Program-made: the position numbers and the translations under genes | Assembly: GCA_028290325.1 (NCBI GenBank) | Contig: JAQGJY010000323.1 | Location: forward strand, 1 to 17,508 | Direction: 5' to 3' | Length of the DNA: 17,508 bases | DNA from: Tardiphaga sp. | GTDB taxonomy: Bacteria; Pseudomonadota; Alphaproteobacteria; Rhizobiales; Xanthobacteraceae | In this document: positions 1 to 6,294 of the stretch, one piece after another | Layout of the letters: each line of letters starts with the position of its first letter | Numbering within the stretch: position 1 is the stretch's first letter | Notes under the pieces: model-generated | What the model was told of the DNA's origin: nothing | What the model saw: only the letters and a program-made list of their open reading frames with translations | Databases searched by the model: none

Positions 1-1
1 G

Positions 2-445
2 ATCCCGCCCCAGCGAGCGGGCCGTATCGCGATGCTGGCGGGTGTGACCAATGCCTCGGGCTGGTGTCCGATCGATCCGGTGACGTTCGAGTCAAAATTG
101 GCGCCGAAGATTCACGTCATCGGCGACGCCTGCATTGCCGGCGGCATGCCGAAATCCGCGTTCTCCGCCAACGCGCAGGCCAAGGCCTGCGCCGCGGCGG
201 TTGTTACGTTGCTCGACGGCGGAACGCCGGCGATGCCGAAGCTTATCAATACGTGCTATTCGTTGGTCGCTCCGGATTACGGCATATCGATCGCCGGGGT
301 CTATGCGCCGAAGAACGGCCTGCTGACCGATATCGAAGGCGCGGGCGGCGCAAGTCCGCTCGATGCGCCGCACGAGTTTCGCGCGCGTGAAGCGACTTAT
401 GCGCATGCCTGGTTCGGTACGATTACGGGCGAGGTCTTTGGTTAG
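2..445 (+). CDS. soxF: Flavocytochrome c sulfide dehydrogenase flavoprotein, C-terminal part (SoxF/FccB)
   Basis: This is the 3' end of a gene that begins upstream of the window; the frame is open from base 2. In the family, the FAD-bearing subunit oxidises sulfide in the periplasm and passes electrons to a c-type cytochrome partner. Visible features are an IPPQRAG segment at the left edge and the second FAD-binding stretch around VIGDACIAGGMPKSAFSANAQ (bases about 113-175, GDA motif). An NTCYSLV segment follows, whose cysteine (254-256) corresponds to the C-terminal member of the redox-active disulfide of FccB. The end of the protein has the usual FCSD C-terminal domain appearance (PDYGISIAGVY). 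It is followed by soxX in the same direction, with overlapping reading frames, which fits a Sox operon. The choice between soxF and fccB as a name rests only on the sox neighbours; the two are homologous. The N-terminal half and the other cysteine cannot be judged. Confidence 0.9.
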   Translation: MPPQRAGRIAMLAGVTNASGWCPIDPVTFESKLAPKIHVIGDACIAGGMPKSAFSANAQAKACAAAVVTLLDGGTPAMPKLINTCYSLVAPDYGISIAGVYAPKNGLLTDIEGAGGASPLDAPHEFRAREATYAHAWFGTITGEVFG

Positions 446-914
446 ACGATTGCCCATTGTCGCGGCGATGCTTGCGGTCGCGGCGATGCTTGGACTGAGC
501 CGTGCCGCGCTTGCAGACGCGCTGCGGCCTTATGCGATTGTCGATGATGCCATCCCACTGTCGCTGACCGGCGCCGACGGTGATCCGGCACGCGGACGCG
601 CAGTCGTGCTGCTGCGGCAGAACACCTGTCTGCTGTGCCATAGCGGGCCGTTTCCCGAGCAGCGCTTTCAGGGCGATCTCGCGCCGAACCTCCAAGGCAC
701 GGGCAGCCGCTGGTCAGGAGGGCAATTGCGCTTGCGGATGGTCGATGCGTCGCGTCTCAATCCGGCAACGATCATGCCGTCATATTACCGTATCGACGGC
801 TTGCAGCGTGTTGCGGAGCCCTTGCGCGGTCGACCGATTCTGTCCGCGGAACAGATCGAAGATGTCGTCGCTTACCTGGCGACATTGCGCGACCAACCTG
901 GAAAGCATGAGTGA
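399..914 (+). CDS. soxX: SoxX, monoheme c-type cytochrome of the SoxXA complex
   Basis: Small periplasmic cytochrome c that receives electrons when SoxA attaches thiosulfate to the SoxY cysteine. One haem-binding CLLCH motif lies about 77-81 residues in. A later IMPSYY segment supplies the likely axial methionine (about residue 126), and the C-terminal EQIEDVVAYLATL helix is typical of SoxX. A basic N-region, hydrophobic core and an ALA-DA cleavage site form a Sec signal peptide. The start is uncertain. ATG 399 (with a weak GTGAAG upstream) overlaps the sulfide dehydrogenase gene by 47 bp. ATG 405, or a TTG at 438 that would leave a compact signal peptide, are alternatives. The stop overlaps the soxY start (TGATG). 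Length of about 160-171 aa is normal for the family. Confidence 0.9.
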   Translation: MRMPGSVRLRARSLVRRLPIVAAMLAVAAMLGLSRAALADALRPYAIVDDAIPLSLTGADGDPARGRAVVLLRQNTCLLCHSGPFPEQRFQGDLAPNLQGTGSRWSGGQLRLRMVDASRLNPATIMPSYYRIDGLQRVAEPLRGRPILSAEQIEDVVAYLATLRDQPGKHE

Positions 915-1381
915 TGTCCCATAGGCAATCATCGCGTCGTCAGTTCATCGGCCATGCTTCGGCGCTTGGCGTCGTGGCCCTGATCAGCGCGCGCCCGGCG
1001 CGGGCGACGCCCGCCGCGATGAAGACGGCCATCAACGATGTGGTGAAAGGCGCGCCGGTGCGCGCCGGCCGCGTCAAGCTGGATATTCCGCCGCTGGTTG
1101 AGAACGGCAACACGGTGCCGCTCACCGTATCGGTCGACAGTCCGATGACGGCTGAGCAGCACGTCGTCAGCATCCACATTTTCAACGAGAAAAATCCGCA
1201 GCCCAATGTCGGCAATTTCTATCTCGGTCCGCGCGCCGGCCGCGCGCAGGTCGCGACGCGAATGCGGCTCGCCGACACGCAGACGATCACCGCGATCGCG
1301 AAGCTATCAGACGGATCGTTCTGGTCCGCGACGACGGATGTCATCGTGACGCTGGCGGCCTGCACCGAGGAGGCCTATTGA
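914..1381 (+). CDS. soxY: SoxY, sulfur carrier subunit of SoxYZ (variant C-terminus)
   Basis: SoxY carries the sulfur substrate covalently on a cysteine near its C-terminus while the Sox enzymes act on it in the periplasm. The N-terminus has a twin-arginine signal (SRRQFIG, residues 7-13) followed by a hydrophobic stretch and an ARA-TPA cleavage site, as expected for Tat export of SoxY together with SoxZ. The body matches the family: a PLTVSVDSPM strand, HVVSIHIFNEKNPQPNV, and GRAQVATRMRLADTQ. The only cysteine of the mature part is C150 in AACTEEAY. Classical SoxY proteins end in GGCGG, so both the glycine arm and the end position differ. ATG 914 is preferred over GTG 911. The last codons contain the GAGGAGG Shine-Dalgarno sequence (1367-1373) for soxZ. 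Identity is secure; activity of the altered tail is open. Confidence 0.92.
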   Translation: MSHRQSSRRQFIGHASALGVVALISARPARATPAAMKTAINDVVKGAPVRAGRVKLDIPPLVENGNTVPLTVSVDSPMTAEQHVVSIHIFNEKNPQPNVGNFYLGPRAGRAQVATRMRLADTQTITAIAKLSDGSFWSATTDVIVTLAACTEEAY

Positions 1382-1698
1382 TGGCCGCGCTCATCAACGT
1401 TCCCGCGACCGCGAAACGCGGGGACGTGATCGAGATCAAGACCTTGATGTCGCACATCATGGAAACGGGATTCCGCCACACCGTGACGGGCGCTGCGATT
1501 CCGCGCGATATCATCACGGATTTCTCCTGTCGGTATAACGGCGTCGAGGTCTTTCGCGCCGAGCTGTTTCCGGCCTTCTCGGCCAATCCGTTCATCACGT
1601 TCTTCACGGTCGCGACCGAAAGTGGCGTGTTCGAATTCCGCTGGAGCGGCGATAACGGATTTTACGAAGCGGTGACGGCCAATATCGTCGTGACATGA
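1381..1698 (+). CDS. soxZ: SoxZ, partner subunit of the SoxYZ carrier
   Basis: 105-residue protein with an immunoglobulin-like fold that pairs with SoxY to form the thiosulfate carrier. Typical family segments are the opening RGDVIEIKTLMSHIMETGFR, then ITDFSCRYNGVEVFRAELFPAFSANP, and FRWSGDNGFYEAVTANIVV at the end. It has no signal peptide, which fits co-export with Tat-targeted SoxY. ATG 1381 shares its A with the soxY stop (TGATG) and sits 7 bases after a strong GAGGAGG ribosome site; a TTG at 1378 is also in frame but less likely. The stop overlaps soxA (ATGA). Length is standard. Confidence 0.95.
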   Translation: MAALINVPATAKRGDVIEIKTLMSHIMETGFRHTVTGAAIPRDIITDFSCRYNGVEVFRAELFPAFSANPFITFFTVATESGVFEFRWSGDNGFYEAVTANIVVT

Positions 1699-2480
1699 GC
1701 GTGTCGCGCTTCATCGCCGCCGCAATATTGGCGACCGCGCTGATCCTGCCGCATGCGGATGCGGGCGAGGTCGCTTTCTCCGAACGCCGCTCCGGTTCGA
1801 CCTTCATGGCGCCCGAGACGCAGGCGATGCAGAGCAACGACACCGCGAACCCCGGCATGCTGGGCGTCCTCGATGGCGCGACGCTGTGGGGCAAGACGAT
1901 CGGGGCGGCGGAGAAAAGCTGCGCGAGTTGCCACAACGACGCAAGCACCAGCATGTCAGGCGTCGCCGCGCGCTATCCAGCCTTTGATGACACGCTCAAA
2001 CGGCCGGTCGATCTGGAGCAGCGCGTCAATCTGTGTCGCGTCGATCATCAGCGCGCGCCACCGCTGGCTTATGAGAGCCGCGAGTTGCTGGCGCTGACGG
2101 CGTTGATCGGCCGTCAGTCGCGCGGTCTGCCGATTGCAGGCGGCACCGATCCGCGCCTGACGCCGTTTGTCGACAAAGGACGCGCGACATTCATGCGACG
2201 GCAGGGGCAACTCAATCTCGCTTGCACGAATTGTCATGATGATAATTGGTATAAACGGCTTGCGGGCTCGGCCATCACGCAGGCGCATCCGACAGGCTAT
2301 CCGCTTTATAGGCTCGAATGGCAGGGGCTCGGATCGCTGCAACGCCGCTTGCGAAATTGCATGGTTGGCATGCGCGCGCAGCCTTATGATGCCGACGCGC
2401 CCGAGATGGTCGAGCTCGAACTCTATCTGATGTCCCGCGCACGCGGCATGCCGATCGAAACGCCCGCCGTGCGGCCGTAA
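1695..2480 (+). CDS. soxA: SoxA, diheme c-type cytochrome, L-cysteine S-thiosulfotransferase
   Basis: Catalytic subunit of SoxXA, which oxidatively joins thiosulfate to the SoxY cysteine in the periplasm. A Sec signal peptide (residues 1-23, HADA-GE cleavage) precedes two haem motifs, CASCH at 76-80 and CTNCH at 177-181, so this is the diheme form. C114 in NLCRVDHQ fits the usual axial ligand of the N-terminal haem. C222 in RNCMVGMRAQPY is the expected cysteine-persulfide ligand at the active-site haem. The WQGLGSLQRRLRNC segment before it is strongly conserved in the family. The start overlaps the soxZ stop (ATGA). At 261 residues it is slightly short but complete. It is the last sox gene here; soxB would often come next but does not. 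Confidence 0.95.
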   Translation: MSVSRFIAAAILATALILPHADAGEVAFSERRSGSTFMAPETQAMQSNDTANPGMLGVLDGATLWGKTIGAAEKSCASCHNDASTSMSGVAARYPAFDDTLKRPVDLEQRVNLCRVDHQRAPPLAYESRELLALTALIGRQSRGLPIAGGTDPRLTPFVDKGRATFMRRQGQLNLACTNCHDDNWYKRLAGSAITQAHPTGYPLYRLEWQGLGSLQRRLRNCMVGMRAQPYDADAPEMVELELYLMSRARGMPIETPAVRP

Positions 2481-2585
2481 TCCTCGCTGCGCGATTTGCC
2501 GAACGTGCGACGGTCTGCTTCAGTGCGCTGGAATCGACCGTGGCGTGGATCACGACGCGCCGTCTAATTGGACAGGACTTTCGAG

Positions 2586-3470
2586 ATGAGCAGCGAAACC
2601 GCTTACAGCCCGCCCAGCGTCTGGCACTGGAATAAAGACAGCGGCGGCCGGTTCGCCAATATCAATCGGCCGATCGCCGGCGCGACCCATGAGAAGGATC
2701 TGCCGGTCGGACGCCATCCGTTGCAGTTGTATTCGCTGGCGACGCCGAACGGCGTCAAGGTCACGGTCATGCTTGAGGAGTTGCTGGCGCTTGGCCATCG
2801 CGGCGCGGAATATGATGCGTGGCTGATCGAGATCGGCAAAGGCGATCAGTTCGGCAGCGGCTTTGTCGCGGCCAATCCCAACTCAAAAATTCCGGCGCTG
2901 ATGGATCACAGCGGGACCAAACCGCAACGCGTGTTCGAGTCCGGCGCGATCCTGTTGTACCTCGCAGAAAAGTTCGGTGCGTTCCTGCCGACCGATCCGG
3001 CCAAACGCACCGAAGCGTTAAGTTGGCTGTTTTGGCAGATGGGCAGCGCGCCTTATCTCGGCGGCGGTTTCGGGCACTTCTACGCATACGCGCCGATCAA
3101 GATCGAATATGCGATCGATCGCTTCGCGATGGAGACCAAGCGCCAGCTCGACGTGCTCGACAAGCAGCTCGCGGATAACGAGTTCATGGCCGGCGACGAA
3201 TATTCAATCGCCGACATCGCGATCTGGCCTTGGTATGGCGGGATGGCGAAGGGTTTGCTGTATGACGGCGGTGAGTTTTTGCAGGTGCAAGACTACAAGC
3301 ACGTGAATCGCTGGGCCGATGCGATCGGCGCGCGGCCTGCCGTCAAGCGCGGGCGCATGGTCAATCGCATGCAGGGCGATCCCAAAAGCCAGCTTCGCGA
3401 ACGCCATGATGCCAGCGATTTTGACACCAGGACGCAAGATAAATTGGAAGGCGGGACGCCCGCGTCATGA
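2586..3470 (+). CDS. yghU: YghU-type glutathione transferase (glutathione-dependent disulfide-bond oxidoreductase)
   Basis: Cytosolic thioredoxin-fold GST of the Nu class. E. coli YghU binds two glutathiones per site and reduces disulfide substrates such as glutathionylated or mixed disulfides. The match to remembered E. coli YghU is close along the whole length: FANINRP near residue 23 (N27 at the position that contacts the glutathione thiol), HPLQLYSLATPNG (44-56), MLEELLALG, GDQFGSGFVAANPNSKIPAL, ESGAILLYLAEKFG, and the C-terminal helical domain with GGGFGHFYAYAPIKIEYAIDRF and ERHDASDFDT. Start ATG 2586 has GACAGGAC upstream; an in-frame TTG at 2568 would add six residues. 105 bp separate it from soxA, so it may have its own promoter. 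The stop overlaps the next gene (ATGA). A link to sulfur metabolism is inference. Confidence 0.92.
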   Translation: MSSETAYSPPSVWHWNKDSGGRFANINRPIAGATHEKDLPVGRHPLQLYSLATPNGVKVTVMLEELLALGHRGAEYDAWLIEIGKGDQFGSGFVAANPNSKIPALMDHSGTKPQRVFESGAILLYLAEKFGAFLPTDPAKRTEALSWLFWQMGSAPYLGGGFGHFYAYAPIKIEYAIDRFAMETKRQLDVLDKQLADNEFMAGDEYSIADIAIWPWYGGMAKGLLYDGGEFLQVQDYKHVNRWADAIGARPAVKRGRMVNRMQGDPKSQLRERHDASDFDTRTQDKLEGGTPAS

Positions 3471-4327
3471 ACGTGGCGTCGGAGCCGAAAAGCCGCTTCT
3501 ACGAGTCGCAAGGCTTGCGTCTGCATTGCGCGGACTGGGGAAATGCCGACGCGCCGCTGGCGATCCTGATCCATGGTGGCCGCGATCATTGCCGCAACTG
3601 GGATGTGATCGCGCGATCGTTGCAGCCGCATTTTCATGTGATCGCGCCGGACCTGCGCGGCCATGGCGATTCCGATTGGGCCAAGGGCAGCAGCTACAGT
3701 CTGGCGGATCACGTCTATGATCTGACGCATCTCATCGAGGCGGATCACAGAGCGGTGCTTGTCGGTCATTCGTTCGGCGGCATGATCGCGATGGCCTATG
3801 CCGGCACGTTTCCGGATCGGGTATCGCGGCTCGCGGTGTTCGACGGCGCATTCCTGCCGTCGCCGTCGCTGTCGATTGATGTGCTGATGACGCAATGGAT
3901 CGCACAGATCGACCGCGTCTCCCGATCCCAGGCACGACGCTTCGCAACGATCGATGAAGCCGCCGGCCGCATGGCGTTGCATAACCAGCGGCTCACCGCG
4001 GACCAGGCGCTGCATCTGGCGCGTCACGCCGTGCGGCAAAACGACGACGGCACGTTCAGCTGGAAGTATGATCCGTATCAGGCCTTGCGTGCGCCCTACC
4101 GGCTGTCGCCGGACGACTACGTCGCGTTGTGGTCGCGTATCGCGTGCCCGACCTTGCTGTTGAGCGGCAGTGAGAGCTTCATCTCGGACCCGGAGAAAGC
4201 TGGCATCCTGCAGCATTTCAAACACGCGGATCACCAGATCATCGCCGGCGCGGGCCACTGGATTCAGCACGACAGACCGGATGATGTTGTGCCGCGATTG
4301 CAGGCCTTTCTCAACATCATGTCTTGA
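3467..4327 (+). CDS. Alpha/beta-fold hydrolase
   Basis: 286-residue alpha/beta hydrolase. The oxyanion-region motif is HGGRDHCRNW (36-45). APDLRGHGDSD (60-70) is the usual strand-turn segment. The nucleophile elbow GHSFGG places the catalytic serine at S102. The catalytic histidine is probably H264 in GAGHWIQHDRPD. The acid residue is less clear: the usual position reads SGSESFISD (233-241), so E236 or D241 may serve. No signal peptide is present, so it is cytoplasmic. It overlaps the upstream YghU-like gene by 4 bp and is almost certainly cotranscribed with it. The substrate cannot be named from sequence; esterase, C-C hydrolase and lactonase roles all remain possible. Confidence 0.85.
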   Translation: MNVASEPKSRFYESQGLRLHCADWGNADAPLAILIHGGRDHCRNWDVIARSLQPHFHVIAPDLRGHGDSDWAKGSSYSLADHVYDLTHLIEADHRAVLVGHSFGGMIAMAYAGTFPDRVSRLAVFDGAFLPSPSLSIDVLMTQWIAQIDRVSRSQARRFATIDEAAGRMALHNQRLTADQALHLARHAVRQNDDGTFSWKYDPYQALRAPYRLSPDDYVALWSRIACPTLLLSGSESFISDPEKAGILQHFKHADHQIIAGAGHWIQHDRPDDVVPRLQAFLNIMS

Positions 4328-4365
4328 TCGATGTCGGCCTGCGCCGCGAAGCTAGCGCGATCACT

Positions 4366-4377
4366 CGTGACGTCACG
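4366..4377. repeat. 12-bp perfect palindrome CGTGACGTCACG
   Basis: This is a perfect inverted repeat in the 231-bp gap between the hydrolase stop (4327) and the end of the GntR gene (4559). It could be a protein site or chance. The rest of the gap shows no convincing gene. Short open frames there have no ribosome site and no recognisable protein features. Confidence 0.35.
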
Positions 4378-4500
4378 TTCCGTCAGACAGCCTTGGAAGC
4401 CAGCCTGCGGTATTGCGAACCCAGGAGCAATGCGACGATCCGCGGTCGATAGGGTCGCGGCTTGGCGACACGACCCGCGTGCGCTCGTCCCCTTTTGGAG

Positions 4501-4523
4501 CGTCTCACCGATTGGCCGAGACG
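4501..4523. terminator. Weak hairpin between convergent hydrolase and gntR genes
   Basis: CGTCTC (4501-4506) pairs with GAGACG (4518-4523), with a CC...GG inner pair. It lies where transcripts of the hydrolase (+) and the regulator (-) meet. No clear T-run follows on either strand, so a factor-independent terminator is doubtful; it may only be a stabilising stem. Confidence 0.25.
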
Positions 4524-4558
4524 GCGTCGCTTTGGCAGCTGACGGTTCCGACCGCATG

Positions 4559-5248
4559 TCACGCCGCGATCGACTTCCGATAGATCTCGATCAGCGAATG
4601 GCCGGCGTGCTCGATATGACTGCGCAATAGATTCGCCGCCGAGACGATTTCGCCGGCTTCACATAATTGCAGGATTTTGGTGTGTTCGGCATCGGCCCGC
4701 GCGACATCGCCGGAGACCGATAATTGCAGCCGCGTGGGGCGATCGCAGTCTTGCAGAAGACCGGCGATAATGCCCATGGAACGCGGTCTTCCGGCATGTC
4801 GCAGCAGGCCGAGATGAAACCGCTGGTTCAACTCGCCCCACTTCTGAACGACGCCGGATTGCAGCGCCAAGCTGTATTCGTCCTTGAGCGCGTGAAGCTC
4901 GTCGTAATCGGATTTGGTAAAATGGTTCGCGGATAGAATGAGCAAGGTCGGCTCAAGCTGGACGCGCAACTGAAAGATATCCTCGATTTCCTCCAGCGTC
5001 AGCCCCGACACCACCGCGCCGCGATGCGGCACGATCTTCACCAATCCGCTCGCTTCCAATTGCAAAAGGGCTTCCCGCACAGGGATCCGGCTGATGCCGA
5101 ACTCGATCGCCAAAGCGTCCTGGCGTAGCTGCGCACCCGGAGCGAAATCGCCGCTCAGAATTCTCTGGCGCAAGGCGTCTGCGACGGCCGCCGCCACCGT
5201 CTTGTGACCGAGGCTTTTGCGCGCAACGGCGGAGGTACTGTCTAGCAT
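4559..5248 (-). CDS. GntR-family transcriptional regulator, FCD (FadR/VanR-like) subfamily
   Basis: 229-residue DNA-binding regulator. The winged helix spans about residues 17-81 (ADALRQRILSGDFAPGAQL, then EFGISRIPVREALLQLEASGLV as the helix-turn-helix, then a PHRGAVV wing). The C-terminal FCD effector domain follows, with likely metal ligands near N141/H145 (NQRFH), H189 (AEHTKI) and H211 (HIEH). FCD regulators usually bind small organic acids or amino acids and repress neighbouring catabolic operons. It is divergent from the liv-type operon at 5542, its probable target. ATG 5248 is chosen because the only good -10 box lies at 5292-5287. That puts the transcript start near the alternative GTG at 5278 and would leave that codon no ribosome site. 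GAGTGG lies upstream of ATG 5248. Confidence 0.9.
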   Translation of the reverse strand: MLDSTSAVARKSLGHKTVAAAVADALRQRILSGDFAPGAQLRQDALAIEFGISRIPVREALLQLEASGLVKIVPHRGAVVSGLTLEEIEDIFQLRVQLEPTLLILSANHFTKSDYDELHALKDEYSLALQSGVVQKWGELNQRFHLGLLRHAGRPRSMGIIAGLLQDCDRPTRLQLSVSGDVARADAEHTKILQLCEAGEIVSAANLLRSHIEHAGHSLIEIYRKSIAA

Positions 5249-5279
5249 CAGGATCCACTCGCCCAACGTCGGCACCACG

Positions 5280-5294
5280 ATTGTATATTATATA
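5280..5294. promoter_or_regulatory. Candidate GntR operator, site 1 (gntR side)
   Basis: ATTGTATATTATATA shares the half-site ATTGTATAT with the reverse complement of the site at 5502-5513. It overlaps the predicted -10 of the regulator gene, which would suit autorepression. FCD regulators commonly bind AT-rich TTGTATACAA-like palindromes (family knowledge). Assignment to this regulator is inference. Confidence 0.5.
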
Positions 5295-5315
5295 GGACTA
5301 AACGTCGCGGTAAAG
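5287..5315 (-). promoter_or_regulatory. Predicted sigma70-type promoter of gntR
   Basis: On the - strand, CTTTAC (5315-5310, close to the alphaproteobacterial CTTGAC) is followed after 17 bp by a consensus TATAAT (5292-5287). Predicted transcription starts near 5280, about 30 bases before ATG 5248. Confidence 0.5.
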
Positions 5316-5341
5316 CAACGGTATCCTGCATGGCCAGAGGC

Positions 5342-5357
5342 GCATAGAAAACTATGC
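5342..5357. repeat. 16-bp inverted repeat GCATAG-AAAA-CTATGC in the gntR/liv intergenic region
   Basis: Perfect 6-bp arms surround an AAAA spacer, in the middle of the 293-bp divergent regulatory region (5249-5541). It does not resemble the ATTGTATAT sites, so it may bind a different regulator, or be a small stem-loop. The rest of this region contains no credible gene. Confidence 0.4.
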
Positions 5358-5485
5358 ATCGCCATGAGACCACGAGCAAAGATTGGCACAAGGGCCCATA
5401 TAGGAGGCGCATCGTTAATCCGCGAGCCTAAAGTTTCAATACAGCGGCGGGGCACGCCACTCGGGAGCGCGCCACCAGAACGGCA

Positions 5486-5513
5486 CTTGACTCCTCGCCA
5501 CATTATATACAAT
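5486..5513 (+). promoter_or_regulatory. Predicted sigma70-type promoter of the liv-type operon
   Basis: CTTGAC (5486-5491), the typical alphaproteobacterial -35, is followed after 16 bp by TACAAT (5508-5513). Predicted start is near 5520, leaving a leader of about 22 bases with AGGGGA (5529-5534) seven bases before the GTG start at 5542. Confidence 0.55.
5502..5513. promoter_or_regulatory. Candidate GntR operator, site 2 (liv-operon side)
   Basis: ATTATATACAAT matches its own reverse complement (ATTGTATATAAT) at 10 of 12 positions and contains the predicted -10 of the operon. Binding here would block RNA polymerase, consistent with substrate-relieved repression. Binding is inferred, not shown. 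Confidence 0.5.
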
Positions 5514-5541
5514 CTACGATCCAGTTGCAGGGGATCGACTA

Positions 5542-6294
5542 GTGTCTGACTTCGCATTGGTAACGTCGGGACTGACGAAGACGTTCGGCGGCTTCACCGC
5601 CGTGAAGAATGTCGACCTCAAGGTGCGGCGCCACACCATCCATGCGTTGATCGGCCCGAACGGCGCGGGCAAGACGACCTTCTTCAATCTGCTGACCAAA
5701 TTTCACAAACCGACCGCCGGCTCGATCGTGTTCGAGAGCACCGACATCACGGCGGAGTCGCCGGCCGCCACCGCACGGCGCGGTCTGGTGCGGTCGTTTC
5801 AAATCTCGGCGACGTTTCCGCATCTCACCGTCAAGGACAACGTCCGCGTCGCGTTGCAGCGCAAGCTCGGCACGCAATATCACTTCTGGAAATCCTCGCG
5901 CTCGCTTGATGTGCTCGACGATGCGGCGATGCGCCTGCTGGCAGATGTCGGCCTCGCCGATGCCGCCGCGATCAACGCGGCCGATCTGTCCTACGGCCGC
6001 AAGCGCACGCTGGAGATCGCGACCACGCTCGCGCTCGATCCGCCGTTTATGCTGCTCGATGAGCCGACGCAGGGCATGGCGATCGACGACGTCGATCGGA
6101 TCAAGAAGCTTATCAAGCGGGTCGCCGTCGGCCGCACCGTGTTGATGGTCGAGCACAACATGTCCGTGGTCGCGGATATCAGCGACACCATCACCGTGCT
6201 TCAGCGCGGCGAGATCCTGGCCGAGGGGCCTTACGCGCAGGTTTCGAACGATCCCGCCGTCAAGGCCGCCTATCTCGGAGGCGGACATGCGTGA
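5542..6294 (+). CDS. livG: ABC transporter ATP-binding protein, LivG-like
   Basis: First gene of the operon. It is a cytoplasmic ATPase of the hydrophobic/branched-chain amino acid transporter (HAAT) family. Walker A is GPNGAGKTT (38-46), the Q-loop is RSFQ (Q87), the signature is LSYGRKR (149-155; LSYG is usual in LivG), Walker B is MLLDEPTQG (170-178), and the H-loop histidine is H205 in VEHN. All catalytic elements are intact. The GTG start at 5542 follows AGGGGA with 7-base spacing. The stop overlaps the next gene by 8 bp. Length 250 aa is standard. The symbol marks family, not substrate: the downstream enzymes suggest the cargo is not leucine but a hydroxylated amino acid. Confidence 0.92.
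   Translation: MSDFALVTSGLTKTFGGFTAVKNVDLKVRRHTIHALIGPNGAGKTTFFNLLTKFHKPTAGSIVFESTDITAESPAATARRGLVRSFQISATFPHLTVKDNVRVALQRKLGTQYHFWKSSRSLDVLDDAAMRLLADVGLADAAAINAADLSYGRKRTLEIATTLALDPPFMLLDEPTQGMAIDDVDRIKKLIKRVAVGRTVLMVEHNMSVVADISDTITVLQRGEILAEGPYAQVSNDPAVKAAYLGGGHA

Noticed and set aside
1349..1381. Frameshift or truncation as the cause of the odd SoxY tail
   Set aside because: The stop overlaps the soxZ start exactly (TGATG) with a well-spaced ribosome site, and no neighbouring frame restores GGCGG.
3293..4270. A 325-codon - strand frame opposite the hydrolase gene
   Set aside because: Shadow of the alpha/beta hydrolase; Arg-rich composition and no motifs.
4331..4630. Small open frames on both strands between the hydrolase and the GntR regulator
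   Set aside because: No ribosome site or family resemblance, and the + strand frame runs into the regulator gene from the opposite side.
5217..5549. Open frame through the gntR/livG intergenic region
   Set aside because: No ribosome site, no domain, and it crosses both predicted promoters and operators, so it is better explained as regulatory DNA.
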